In this document: in pieces, positions 27,576 to 34,406 of the stretch
Numbering within the stretch: position 1 is the stretch's first letter
Layout of the letters: the number at the start of each line of letters is the position of its first letter
Assembly (NCBI GenBank): GCA_025963185.1
Contig: JAOPVE010000320.1
Location: forward strand, 1-37,831
DNA length: 37,831 nucleotides
Origin: Actinomycetes bacterium
GTDB taxonomy: Bacteria; Actinomycetota; Actinomycetes; Mycobacteriales; Cryptosporangiaceae
Reading direction: 5' to 3'
Translations under genes and position numbers: made by a program
The notes under the pieces: model-generated
Seen by the model: the letters and a program-made list of their open reading frames with translations, nothing else
What the model was told of the DNA's origin: nothing
Databases searched by the model: none

Positions 27576-28466
27576 ATGATTCGCCTGCTCGTTCCGCTCG
27601 CGGCGCTGCTGGTCGCCGCCCTCGCTGCCGCCTCGGTGCTCCGCCGCTCGCGGAGTGGGCCCGCCGATCTGGTGGGGGACCCGCTGAAGCGCGTCGCGAC
27701 TCGGGCGTTCGTGTGGCGTTCCGCCGGTTTATTGTTCGGGGTCGTCGTGGCGCTCCGGCTGGCGTTCGCTCCGCCGTCGTGGCTCGGCCTCGGGCTCGCC
27801 GTTATCGCACCGGCAGTCGCGCTGTGCGTTCTGCTGGGTGTGCTCGCCGGAGAGCTGTCGGGATACAAGAATCGTGGACCCGCACGCAGCGCGTCGCTCA
27901 GCGCCCGGTCGATCGCCTCGTATCTGCCGCCCGTGGCGACGCGGTGGATGGTCGGATTGACAGTGCTCCTGACCGCGCTGCTGACGGCGACGACGGCCGC
28001 CGGGTCAGCCGACGATCAGGGCCGGCCTGGCCGATCCCTGACCGTGCTGTGCGGTGGCGGCGCGGGTGACATGTACAGCTCCTCGCACGGTCCGTGGCCT
28101 GGCCTGTTCTACTCTGGACCCATCGGCGGCGGAACGCTGGCGGGCCTGGTTGCCGCCGCGGTGGTCCTGCACCGGATCGCGCACCGCCCGCGTCCAGGCG
28201 CGGAGGTGGAGGTCTCCGACGATGCCCTTCGGCGCCGGTCAAGCCGGATGGTCATCGCGGCGGCTGGGCTGCTCGTCGCCACGAGCCTGACGGGCGCGGC
28301 GCTGTTCGCTGGCGGTGCGATGCTCAACGTCGACTGTGGTCCCACGTGGTTGCCGGTGCTGGGCTGGCTGACCTTGGCGAGCGCGGCCGTGGGATTCATC
28401 AGCGCGGCAACGTTTGCCAGCATTCTCCTTGTCCCCGGTCGTATCCCCGTGGGAGCGCCTCGATGA
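27576..28466 (+). CDS. multi-pass membrane protein linked to GntR regulator
   Basis: A 296-residue protein from ATG 27576 with GAGGA upstream; an in-frame start at 27498 would lie inside the operator repeat and is rejected. I count six or seven transmembrane segments: near the N-terminus (2-20), about 45-63, 68-90, 127-148, 190-212, 228-250 and 265-288. Between the fourth and fifth is an exposed loop rich in G, S and Y (about 150-187). I do not recognise the family. Its stop overlaps ATG 28463 (ATGA), the usual coupling with a following regulator gene, and a YtrA-type GntR regulator lies downstream. Such pairs respond to cell-envelope stress or antibiotics in other Gram-positive bacteria; this is analogy only. 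Confidence 0.75.
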   Translation: MIRLLVPLAALLVAALAAASVLRRSRSGPADLVGDPLKRVATRAFVWRSAGLLFGVVVALRLAFAPPSWLGLGLAVIAPAVALCVLLGVLAGELSGYKNRGPARSASLSARSIASYLPPVATRWMVGLTVLLTALLTATTAAGSADDQGRPGRSLTVLCGGGAGDMYSSSHGPWPGLFYSGPIGGGTLAGLVAAAVVLHRIAHRPRPGAEVEVSDDALRRRSSRMVIAAAGLLVATSLTGAALFAGGAMLNVDCGPTWLPVLGWLTLASAAVGFISAATFASILLVPGRIPVGAPR

Positions 28467-28675
28467 GGCACACAGTGAGGGTCGCGCCCGGTGGTGCCGC
28501 CGCTATCGGGATGGCCGACGCGCGCGGCCGGCCCACCTTGACCTACGCACGTGGCGCACGGCTGGGCGATGGCGATGCGCCGATGTGGAGCGACGAAGTC
28601 CTTCACCTCAGAAGGGGTCCTGCGCCAATGCAGAGCCACGTCCGCGCGCCGTCCAGGTACCCGATACCGACGCGC

Positions 28676-28880
28676 GGCACGCCGAGGATGGGGATCGCCG
28701 GCACGCCGAGGACTGCGGCGAGTTTGGGCGGTACGGCGACGACGGCGGCGAGGCCGGGTGGCACGCCCAGGACCGCGTTGTTGGATGGCACGCCGACGAT
28801 GGGCGTTGTTGGGTGGCACGCCGGCGATGGGCGAGGCCGGCGGCACACCGAGGATGGCGCCCTTGTTGGGCACACCAGGA
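28676..28880. repeat. array of eight degenerate GGCACGCC repeats, period 24-30 bp
   Basis: Units starting GGCACGCC (or GGTACGGC, GGCACACC) occur at 28676, 28700, 28730, 28760, 28787, 28815, 28842 and 28869. The steps are 24, 30, 30, 27, 28, 27 and 27 bases. Most are multiples of three, which suggests a once-coding repeat. Read on the minus strand the units give GVPxxxAxxL-like peptides, for example AVLGVPPGLAAVVAVPP. Confidence 0.75.
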
Positions 28881-28885
28881 CGGCT

Positions 28886-28938
28886 GTGCGCAGCCACCCT
28901 TCGGGCGGCGCCGCGGTGCGCAGCCACCCTTCGGGCGG
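28886..28938. repeat. direct repeat, two 23-bp copies 30 bp apart
   Basis: A 23-base sequence starting GTGCGCAGCCACCCTTCGGG occurs at 28886-28908 and again, identical, at 28916-28938. It directly follows the GGCACGCC array. No spacer pattern or terminal inverted repeat is evident. Confidence 0.8.
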
Positions 28939-28943
28939 TGGAC

Positions 28944-29552
28944 ATGACCGGTGAGACAGCTGGTGGAACCTCGGCCGGGCCACCGTTCCGCGGCAGATCG
29001 GGCGACGGTGTAGCAGGCCCCGCTGAGCACCACGGCGGCTCGTCGACAGAGGAGATGGCGGAGCAGGGTGGGATTCGCACCGGATCCGCTGATGAGGTTG
29101 CTCGGGGCCCCGGTGACCGCAGGACGGAGGATCCCCAGGCGGACGGCCGAGAGACCAGCGAAGGTGTCCCGGGCCGGTCAGCGATCGCGGTTGACACGAC
29201 GAGTCCGGTCCCGCCATACGAGCAGATCCGTCGGCAGGTTGCCGAACTCATCCGGCACGGGGTTCTGCGCGAGGGCGACAGGTTGCCGCCCGTACGGCAG
29301 CTAGCGGGCGACCTCGGCCTGGCTGTGGGCACCGTCGCTAGGGCGTATCGAGAGCTGGAGCTCGGCGAGTTGGTGCGGTCCCGCCGTGGCGCCGGGACGC
29401 GGGTGGCCGCGAGTACCCCGCTGACCGAGGCGGAACGCGAGCGGTCACTCGCCGAACAGGCTCATGCCTTCGTGGCCGAGGCTCGCCGGTTCGGCGCGTC
29501 CACCGGCGAGGTCATGGCCGCGGTCCGCTCCGCGCTGGAGGGACCACGGTGA
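28944..29552 (+). CDS. GntR-family (YtrA-like) transcriptional regulator, N-terminus uncertain
   Basis: The certain part is a winged helix-turn-helix from codon 29193: DTTSPVPPYEQIRRQVAELI, REGDRLPPVRQLAGDLGLAVGTVARAYRELE and RRGAGTRVA. A short helical C-terminus follows (ERSLAEQAHAFVAEARRFGAS...). The 120 codons from there match a complete YtrA-subfamily regulator. The first in-frame ATG is 28944, which adds 83 hydrophilic residues not seen in the family. ATG 29055 is an alternative, although its GAGGAG abuts the start. The natural start may be ATG 28463, coupled to the membrane gene, now cut off by inserted DNA. The regulator probably represses its own operon through the inverted repeat at 27498-27560. 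Confidence 0.65.
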   Translation: MTGETAGGTSAGPPFRGRSGDGVAGPAEHHGGSSTEEMAEQGGIRTGSADEVARGPGDRRTEDPQADGRETSEGVPGRSAIAVDTTSPVPPYEQIRRQVAELIRHGVLREGDRLPPVRQLAGDLGLAVGTVARAYRELELGELVRSRRGAGTRVAASTPLTEAERERSLAEQAHAFVAEARRFGASTGEVMAAVRSALEGPR

Positions 29553-29617
29553 CGGCGAGCCGGGCTCGATGGGGCGCGATCGCACGCGACCGAGGAGCGC
29601 TCGCCGATCCCGTCGCC

Positions 29618-29815
29618 TCACTTCCAGCGGCCGGCGGCGTACGCCGGCAGCAGCAGCGCCTGCGCGACGAGGACGCGGTCGCCATCGTGGGTGATCGCGG
29701 GAGATCCGTAGAGCTCGTACCCCTCGTCGATCGCCGCGCTGACCTTCGCCGAGAACTCGCCGTCGTCCGGACCCGTGATGAGCCGGTACCTCAGCCGTTC
29801 CTTGACGTGCTCCAT
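29618..29815 (-). CDS. DUF1737 domain protein
   Basis: A 65-residue protein from ATG 29815 with GGAGG as ribosome-binding site. The frame is open upstream to 29899, but that part is not needed. The sequence YRLITGPDDGEFSAKVSAAIDEGYELYGSPAITHDGDRVLVAQALLLP is the DUF1737 pattern: a small alpha/beta domain found alone or attached to other proteins, function unknown. It is a single gene facing the GntR gene. Confidence 0.85.
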   Translation of the reverse strand: MEHVKERLRYRLITGPDDGEFSAKVSAAIDEGYELYGSPAITHDGDRVLVAQALLLPAYAAGRWK

Positions 29816-29882
29816 TCGCCACCTCCTCGCCACGCCGGACGTCCCCCACGGTAGGGGTTCAAATCGCTGCGTGGCGTGCGGG

Positions 29883-29888
29883 TACACT
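29883..29888 (+). promoter_or_regulatory. possible -10 box of tRNA-Thr
   Basis: TACACT fits TANNNT, 16 bases before the mature tRNA 5' end. No confident -35 is seen. Confidence 0.4.
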
Positions 29889-29904
29889 ATTCGACGCAAG
29901 GCCC

Positions 29905-29977
29905 GCCGCCTTAGCTCAGTCGGCAGAGCGGCTCACTCGTAATGAGCAGGTCAACGGTTCGATTCCGTTAGGCGGCT
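29905..29977 (+). tRNA. tRNA-Thr (anticodon CGT)
   Basis: A complete 73-base cloverleaf. The acceptor stem GCCGCCT pairs with AGGCGGC, and the D-arm is TAGCTCAGTCGGCAGAGCG. The anticodon arm is GCTCA-CTCGTAA-TGAGC with anticodon CGT, the variable loop AGGTC, and the T-arm AACGG-TTCGATT-CCGTT. The discriminator is T and CCA is not encoded (CCG follows). It reads ACG threonine codons, common in this GC-rich genome. A small GCTCC-GCAA-GGAGC hairpin and a strong terminator follow. Confidence 0.97.
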
Positions 29978-29994
29978 CCGCAAGGAGCACGGTG

Positions 29995-30055
29995 AAAGCC
30001 GAGGTCAGAGGCTTCCGAGAGGAGCCATCCGGCCTCGGCTTTCGTCATCTTTTGG
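29995..30055 (+). terminator. intrinsic terminator after tRNA-Thr
   Basis: A perfect ten-base stem AAAGCCGAGG (29995-30004) / CCTCGGCTTT (30033-30042) with a 28-base loop that can form a smaller stem, followed by a T-rich tail (TCATCTTTT). Confidence 0.8.
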
Positions 30056-30149
30056 CTCCGTAAGAAGACCCCGGCGACGCGCCGAGACTTCGCGATATCC
30101 GCCGCGCTCGCCGGACGCCGGCGAGGACCGCGCTCACGCCGCCGATCGA

Positions 30150-30232
30150 CGGCCGCCCCGAGCCGAGCGTGCCCGAAGCCGAGCGTGCCCGAAGCCGAGC
30201 GCACCCCAAGCCGAGCGCGCCCCAAGTCACGG
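30150..30232. repeat. 16-bp tandem repeats in intergenic region
   Basis: AGCCGAGCG recurs at 30161, 30177, 30193 and 30209 with an exact 16-base period; units read GCCCGAAGCCGAGCGT or close variants, and decay at both ends. They lie between the tRNA terminator and the end of the convergent membrane-protein gene. The rest of the interval 30056-30286 shows no gene. Confidence 0.75.
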
Positions 30233-30286
30233 CCGCGAACTTCGACGAGGGAGCTCCAGTCCGCGAGGGTGATCCGAGGGGGTGGG

Positions 30287-32608
30287 CTACCGGTGGCCCG
30301 AGGAGAGGGGCGTGTCGGATCCGGACTTGCCGCGCGAGGGGAGCTCGTAGACGGCCGTCTGGCCGTTCCGGTACCGGAGAGTCGCGAACTCGCCGAGGTG
30401 CGGGGACGCGGGCTGGTTGAGCTCGTCCACGATCAGCCACCGGACTCCGTACTGGGATTCCAGGCGCCCGACGGAGTCCTTGGAGGGCGCGTCGAAGGCC
30501 AGGTCGTTCTCGGCGAGCCGCTGCGGATCCCAGAACTTGGAGTAGTACCACTGCCCGCCGCTGAGCATCTGGGACGTGTAGCCCCAGCCCTCGACGAGCA
30601 CGTGCCGCTCGGTGTAGGCCGAGATCCAGAAATGGCGGTTGTCGCAGTGGCCCTTGTACTTCGAGTAACAGTGGACGTTGGTCGCCACCACGTCGTTGAC
30701 GCCGGAGTGATCGCGCAGCCAGCGGCTGGCTTCGAGTCCGCCGTCGGGGATCGGGAGGGCGCGCGTGCCGGACCGGATCGGTCCCATGCCGTCGTTGACC
30801 GCGGACAGCGTGAGCCCGCGAACGTCGACGAATCCCGTCCAGTAGCCGAACCCGGCGAGACTTGCGAGCAGGAGCGCGAGGGCGGTGCCGCGTAACCAGA
30901 GGATCCGCTTGCGCGCGAGCCACCAGACGAGCCCGGCGAGCGCTCCGACGATCAGGATCGGCGCGGCCATCGACTTCGCCACCTCGAGGGCGACGCGCAT
31001 GTTGCTGCCCATAACGGCTCGGGTGGGGATCCGGGTGCCGTCGAGGTCGGTCACCAGCTCGACGGCGAGGGCGCCCACCAGTGACGCGATGCCTAGCGCG
31101 CCGATCAGGAGCCCAGCGCGGCGGCCGTCGGGGAGGACCGCGGCGAGCCCTGCCGCGGCGAGCGCCCCCATGATCGGCAGCACGGACCGCACGAAGTACA
31201 GCTGGCTCCCGCCGGGGTGCCGGAACAGGATCAGCACAGCGAGTGCGGCGAGCACCATCCCGCTGAGGAACATGACCGCGGTCTCGGGTGCCTTGCGGCG
31301 CGCGAACAGGCCCACGATGCCGGCGTACTTGATGAGCCAGCTGGTCAGTGTCGCGCCGACGATGAAGGCCGTCATCGACAGCGACACGTTCCACGGCCCG
31401 ACGCCGAGAATGTCGTACGCGCTGCCCACGGTGAACGGCGCCAGCGGATCGATGTGCATGCCGCTCGAATCGCCGCCGTAGAGCACGAAGGTCGCGAAGA
31501 GGAACAGCACTCCGCCGAGGATCCCGCCGATGAGCGCGGTCCGGTCGAGCTCGCGGCGCAATAGCAGCCGGTACGCGCCCGCGACGCCTAGCCCGGCGAC
31601 GACGAGGATCAGCACGGTGGACTTGGCGCCCATGGCGGCGACCAGCAGGATCCCGATGAGGGCCCACTGACCACGCGCTCCCGGTTCGCCCCGGAAGCGG
31701 TCGACCAGTAGCAGCAGCGCGGGCGCGAGCAGCGCGGACGCGGCGACCTGGGTCGCGCTGGCCCACTGGAACGGGGCGAGCATCCGCTCGTCACTGAACA
31801 GGCGGGTCGTGAAACTGAACGGGCTGAACGCCGAGACGAAGTAGGCGATCAGGACCGCGACGGGGGCGGTCCACCAGCGGCGCGAGAGCCGGACCGCGAG
31901 CAGGCCGGTGAAGATCACGTTGAGCGCGATGAAGGCCAGCGGGGCGAGCCGGAGCTGGATCGTCCGCAGCTCGATCCCGGTTCCCCAGCTCGCGGCGGCC
32001 ATGTCGGCGTGCGAGAACCAGTGGTAGTGCAGCGGCTCACCGAGGACGTACGAGACCGTGGGCGGGATCCGCTGCTTGAGCTCGGCGGCGATCGCCAGGT
32101 TGTAGGGCATGTCCGAGTACGGGTACGCCGCGATTGGGCCGCTCAGCGGGTGGGTCCGGAAGAAGGTCAGGGCGATGTAGGCGAGGACGGCCGTGACGAG
32201 CGCGGCCATGATCCACGACCACCAGGTGGGGGCCTTGGGCTCCTCGCCAAATCGCCAGTGCCGCCGCAGCGACGGGACTCCGGCGAACACCGCGATGACG
32301 ACGGCGGGGTAGGCCAGAATCAGGATCGGCGCGCCCACGAACCGCAGCGCGATGTAGGCGAGGATCTCCATGCCGAATCCCAGCGCGGCGCCGGCCGCGA
32401 GGTCCTCCGCGAGGGATCGCGGCACGCCCCGTAAGGATCGCCAGACCAGCACGCCTGGCACCACCACGGCGTAGACCAGGTAGGCGGCGTACTTCGCGAC
32501 GTCGGCGCCCGGGGTCTGGAACGCGAGCAGCGCGGCGAGCGTCAGCCCGACGACCAGCCCCGCCGGAAGTAAGCCGGAGCGCAGAACCCGAACTGACGTC
32601 GATCGCAT
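30287..32608 (-). CDS. GT-C-like polytopic membrane protein, possible glycosyltransferase
   Basis: A 773-residue membrane protein from ATG 32608. A frame open to 32749 is rejected because a TACACT box lies seven bases before ATG 32608. About 14 transmembrane segments fill residues 8-610. After the fourth or fifth helix a large extracytoplasmic loop has acidic and histidine residues: RTHPLSGPIAAYPYSDMPYNLAIAAELKQ...LGEPLHYHWFSHADM. This resembles the metal- and lipid-sugar-binding loop of GT-C glycosyltransferases such as mannosyltransferases using polyprenyl-phosphate donors. The C-terminal 165 residues form a soluble outer domain (LEASRWLRDHSGVNDVVATN, VRWLIVDELNQP). The enzyme class is inferred from architecture alone. 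The gene is single, with the ArsR-SRPBCC operon upstream on the same strand. Confidence 0.7.
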   Translation of the reverse strand: MRSTSVRVLRSGLLPAGLVVGLTLAALLAFQTPGADVAKYAAYLVYAVVVPGVLVWRSLRGVPRSLAEDLAAGAALGFGMEILAYIALRFVGAPILILAYPAVVIAVFAGVPSLRRHWRFGEEPKAPTWWSWIMAALVTAVLAYIALTFFRTHPLSGPIAAYPYSDMPYNLAIAAELKQRIPPTVSYVLGEPLHYHWFSHADMAAASWGTGIELRTIQLRLAPLAFIALNVIFTGLLAVRLSRRWWTAPVAVLIAYFVSAFSPFSFTTRLFSDERMLAPFQWASATQVAASALLAPALLLLVDRFRGEPGARGQWALIGILLVAAMGAKSTVLILVVAGLGVAGAYRLLLRRELDRTALIGGILGGVLFLFATFVLYGGDSSGMHIDPLAPFTVGSAYDILGVGPWNVSLSMTAFIVGATLTSWLIKYAGIVGLFARRKAPETAVMFLSGMVLAALAVLILFRHPGGSQLYFVRSVLPIMGALAAAGLAAVLPDGRRAGLLIGALGIASLVGALAVELVTDLDGTRIPTRAVMGSNMRVALEVAKSMAAPILIVGALAGLVWWLARKRILWLRGTALALLLASLAGFGYWTGFVDVRGLTLSAVNDGMGPIRSGTRALPIPDGGLEASRWLRDHSGVNDVVATNVHCYSKYKGHCDNRHFWISAYTERHVLVEGWGYTSQMLSGGQWYYSKFWDPQRLAENDLAFDAPSKDSVGRLESQYGVRWLIVDELNQPASPHLGEFATLRYRNGQTAVYELPSRGKSGSDTPLSSGHR

Positions 32609-32621
32609 GTCGCGAAGTGTA
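32609..32621 (-). promoter_or_regulatory. TANNNT -10 box for leaderless GT-C-like gene
   Basis: On the minus strand TACACT (32621-32616) is followed by seven bases and ATG 32608. There is no Shine-Dalgarno. Confidence 0.5.
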
Positions 32622-32766
32622 AAAGGACGCGCCACTCGCGCCCGAGGCGCAGGCCTCCGCCGTGAAACCCCCGAGGCGGCGGCGCGCCAGGGCCGGCGCC
32701 CCGAGAGAGCGCCGGCCATGGTCCGCAATGCACACGATCGCAGACACACGATCCGCGCGAAATGTC

Positions 32767-33228
32767 TTACATGTTCTTCAGGGCCGTTCCGAGTGCGTCG
32801 AGGAGTTCGCCGGTGCCGTGCTCGCGCCCGGCCGCGCTGTCCTCGCCGTCGAGGTAGGCGCCGTGCTCGGTCAGTACCAGGCGCGTCCCGTCGCCGTCGG
32901 GCACGAACTCAATCGCGGAGACCGACACGGACGTGAGCGTGCCGTCCATGAACATCGAGTACGTCGAGATGATCCGCTCGTTCGGGAGGATGTCCTGGTA
33001 GGTCGCCTCGTAGCGGTGCACGGGGCCGCCCGCCGGGCCGCCGGCGCTGACCTCGCGGCCGCCGACGCGGAAGTCGATGCTGACTTCCTCCTCGACCCAG
33101 CCCTCGGGGCTCCCGAACCACTGCGCCTTGGCCTCGGGGTCGGCGAACGCGCGGTAGACCTTGGCCGGCGGGGCGTCGTAGGTGCGCTCCAGGGTGAAGT
33201 CGGCGTGGTTGACGATGTGGTCGCTCAT
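32767..33228 (-). CDS. SRPBCC (AHSA1-type) domain protein
   Basis: A 153-residue START/Bet v1-like fold protein. ATG 33228 has GGAG eight bases upstream; an in-frame GTG at 33237 is less likely. The AHSA1-like sequence FTLERTYDAPPAKVYRAFADPEAKAQWFGSPEGW is near the N-terminus, with DFRVGGREVS, RYEATYQDILPNERIISTYSMFMDG and LVLTEHGAYLDG following. The end, ELLDALGTALKNM, is the long C-terminal helix. Such proteins bind hydrophobic ligands or act as co-chaperone-like factors, and in actinobacteria usually follow an ArsR-type regulator, as here with a 15-base gap. The ligand is unknown. Confidence 0.92.
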   Translation of the reverse strand: MSDHIVNHADFTLERTYDAPPAKVYRAFADPEAKAQWFGSPEGWVEEEVSIDFRVGGREVSAGGPAGGPVHRYEATYQDILPNERIISTYSMFMDGTLTSVSVSAIEFVPDGDGTRLVLTEHGAYLDGEDSAAGREHGTGELLDALGTALKNM

Positions 33229-33243
33229 GGTGATCACTCCAGA

Positions 33244-33573
33244 TCAGTCGGTGTCTTTGGCCAGGTAGTCGCCCAGCCGGTCGAGCTTGCGTTCCCAGTG
33301 GGTGCGCTGGTCGGTGAGCCAGCCCTCGGCGGCGCGCAGTGCCTGCGGCTGGATCTGACACGTCCGCACGCGGCCGGTCTTCTGGGAGGTCACGAGCCCG
33401 CTGGCCTCCAGCACCTGCAGATGCTGGACAACGGCGGGCAGCGACATCGCCAGCGGCTTCGCGAGTTCGCTCACCGAGGCGGGGCCCCGGCACAGCCGCT
33501 CGACCATGCTGCGGCGACTCGGATCCGAGAGCGCCTGGAACAGCTGGTCCAGCGAGCCGCTATAGTTAAGCAC
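33244..33573 (-). CDS. ArsR-family transcriptional regulator of the SRPBCC operon
   Basis: A 109-residue winged-helix regulator. I choose GTG 33573, six bases after a -10 box in a clear promoter; the upstream in-frame ATG 33603 overlaps the -35. The family-typical sequence LNYSGSLDQLFQALSDPSRRSMVERLCRGPASVSELAKPLAMSLPAVVQHLQVLEASGLV covers the DNA-binding domain. The C-terminus (AAEGWLTDQRTHWERKLDRLGDYL) forms the dimer helix. No metal-binding CxC motif is present, so it is probably not a metal sensor. It would repress its own operon via the palindrome in the promoter. Confidence 0.9.
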   Translation of the reverse strand: MLNYSGSLDQLFQALSDPSRRSMVERLCRGPASVSELAKPLAMSLPAVVQHLQVLEASGLVTSQKTGRVRTCQIQPQALRAAEGWLTDQRTHWERKLDRLGDYLAKDTD

Positions 33574-33608
33574 ACACTTAAGTATTGTCGTTCGCCGTGC
33601 CATGTCAA
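33565..33608 (-). promoter_or_regulatory. promoter and palindromic operator of ArsR-SRPBCC operon
   Basis: On the minus strand: TTGACA (33608-33603), 17 bases, ATACTT (33585-33580), six bases, then GTG 33573. Overlapping the -10 and the start codon is ACTTAAG-TGTGTG-CTTAACT, an inverted repeat with six of seven matched positions per arm. The regulator bound there would block its own promoter. The mRNA is probably leaderless. Confidence 0.75.
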
Positions 33609-33695
33609 GAGCCAAAACGCGGCAGCGGACCGACGAGCCACCCCCCGATGGCCCACGCGCCCCCAACCCGTGGCGGGAGTCCGTAAAAAGGAGCC

Positions 33696-34397
33696 ATGGA
33701 CTACGAGCCCACGCTGAACCCCGAGGACGCCGAGCGGATCCGCGCCTGGCACGAGCGCGCCTACGCCGAGACGCTCGCGGCGGCCACCCCAGGCCGCACG
33801 GTCAGCTACCTCGGCCTCGACCTGGTGATCCCGCCGTCCGTGCACCCGATCAACCCCATGTCGGACCTGCTCGGCGAGTCCGTGCTGGCCGAGGTCCGGC
33901 CCGGCGAGCGGGTGCTCGACATGGGCACCGGGTCCGGCGTGAACGGGATCCTCGCCGCGACCCGTGGCGCGGACGTGCTCGCCGTCGACGTCAATCCGGA
34001 CGCCGTCGCCGCCGCGCGGGAGAACGCCGAGCGCAACCAGGTGACGATCCGGACCGCGCACAGCGACGTCTTCAGCCACGTCGACGGGCGCTTCGACGTG
34101 ATCGTCTTCGATCCGCCGTTCCGCTGGTTCGCAGCCCGTGACCTGCTGGAAGGCGCGTCGACCGACGAGAACTACCGGGCGCTGACCGAGTTCTTCGCGT
34201 CCGCGCGCGATCACCTCACCGAGGCCGGGCGGATGCTGATCATGTTCGGCACGACCGGCGACCTCGGCTACCTCCATCGGCTGATCGACGCGCACGGGTT
34301 CACCGCCGAGCCGATCGCCGAGCGCGGACTGAACCGCGACGGCATCCAGGTCCGGTATGTCACATTCCGAGTCACGCCCCGCGCGACGACCCAGTAG
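33696..34397 (+). CDS. class I SAM-dependent methyltransferase (MTS/HemK-like)
   Basis: A 233-residue protein; ATG 33696 follows AAAAAGGAG. SAM-binding motif I is [16 protein letters not shown] (about residues 73-88), motif [23 protein letters not shown], and the catalytic-type motif IVFDPPFRW (about 135-143), a variant of the NPPY/DPPY motif of N- and rRNA/protein-glutamine methyltransferases. The N-terminal 60 residues carry [19 protein letters not shown], a substrate-binding region like that of small-domain methyltransferases. The substrate is unknown. It is divergent from the ArsR operon. Confidence 0.88.
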   Translation: MDYEPTLNPEDAERIRAWHERAYAETLAAATPGRTVSYLGLDLVIPPSVHPINPMSDLLGESVLAEVRPGERVLDMGTGSGVNGILAATRGADVLAVDVNPDAVAAARENAERNQVTIRTAHSDVFSHVDGRFDVIVFDPPFRWFAARDLLEGASTDENYRALTEFFASARDHLTEAGRMLIMFGTTGDLGYLHRLIDAHGFTAEPIAERGLNRDGIQVRYVTFRVTPRATTQ

Positions 34398-34406
34398 GTT
34401 CGCCGC
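34395..34406 (+). promoter_or_regulatory. TANNNT -10 box for leaderless lactonase-like gene
   Basis: TAGGTT (34395-34400), six bases, then ATG 34407. The box overlaps the stop codon of the methyltransferase gene, so an internal promoter can drive the downstream genes. Confidence 0.45.

Larger units (their letters stand above)
28467..28943. other. low-complexity repeat DNA between membrane gene and GntR body
   Basis: No convincing gene is seen. ATG 28463 opens a plus-strand frame to 28954 whose product after residue 7 (MRHTVRV) turns into G/T/R/P-rich repeats. On the minus strand a hydrophobic repeat protein can be read only with a one-base frame change. The interval contains the two repeat families listed separately. 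It may be part of an insertion that split the GntR gene. Confidence 0.55.

Noticed and set aside
28463-28954. plus-strand protein starting MRHTVRV and continuing through the repeats
   Set aside because: After residue 7 the product is G/T/P/R repeats with no conserved feature; it is treated as interrupted or non-coding.
29905-30300. tRNA-Thr as attachment site of an integrated element
   Set aside because: No duplicate of the tRNA 3' end, no integrase and no phage-like genes nearby in the window.
33574-33603. upstream ATG 33603 for the ArsR gene
   Set aside because: It overlaps the TTGACA -35 element; the family N-terminus fits GTG 33573.
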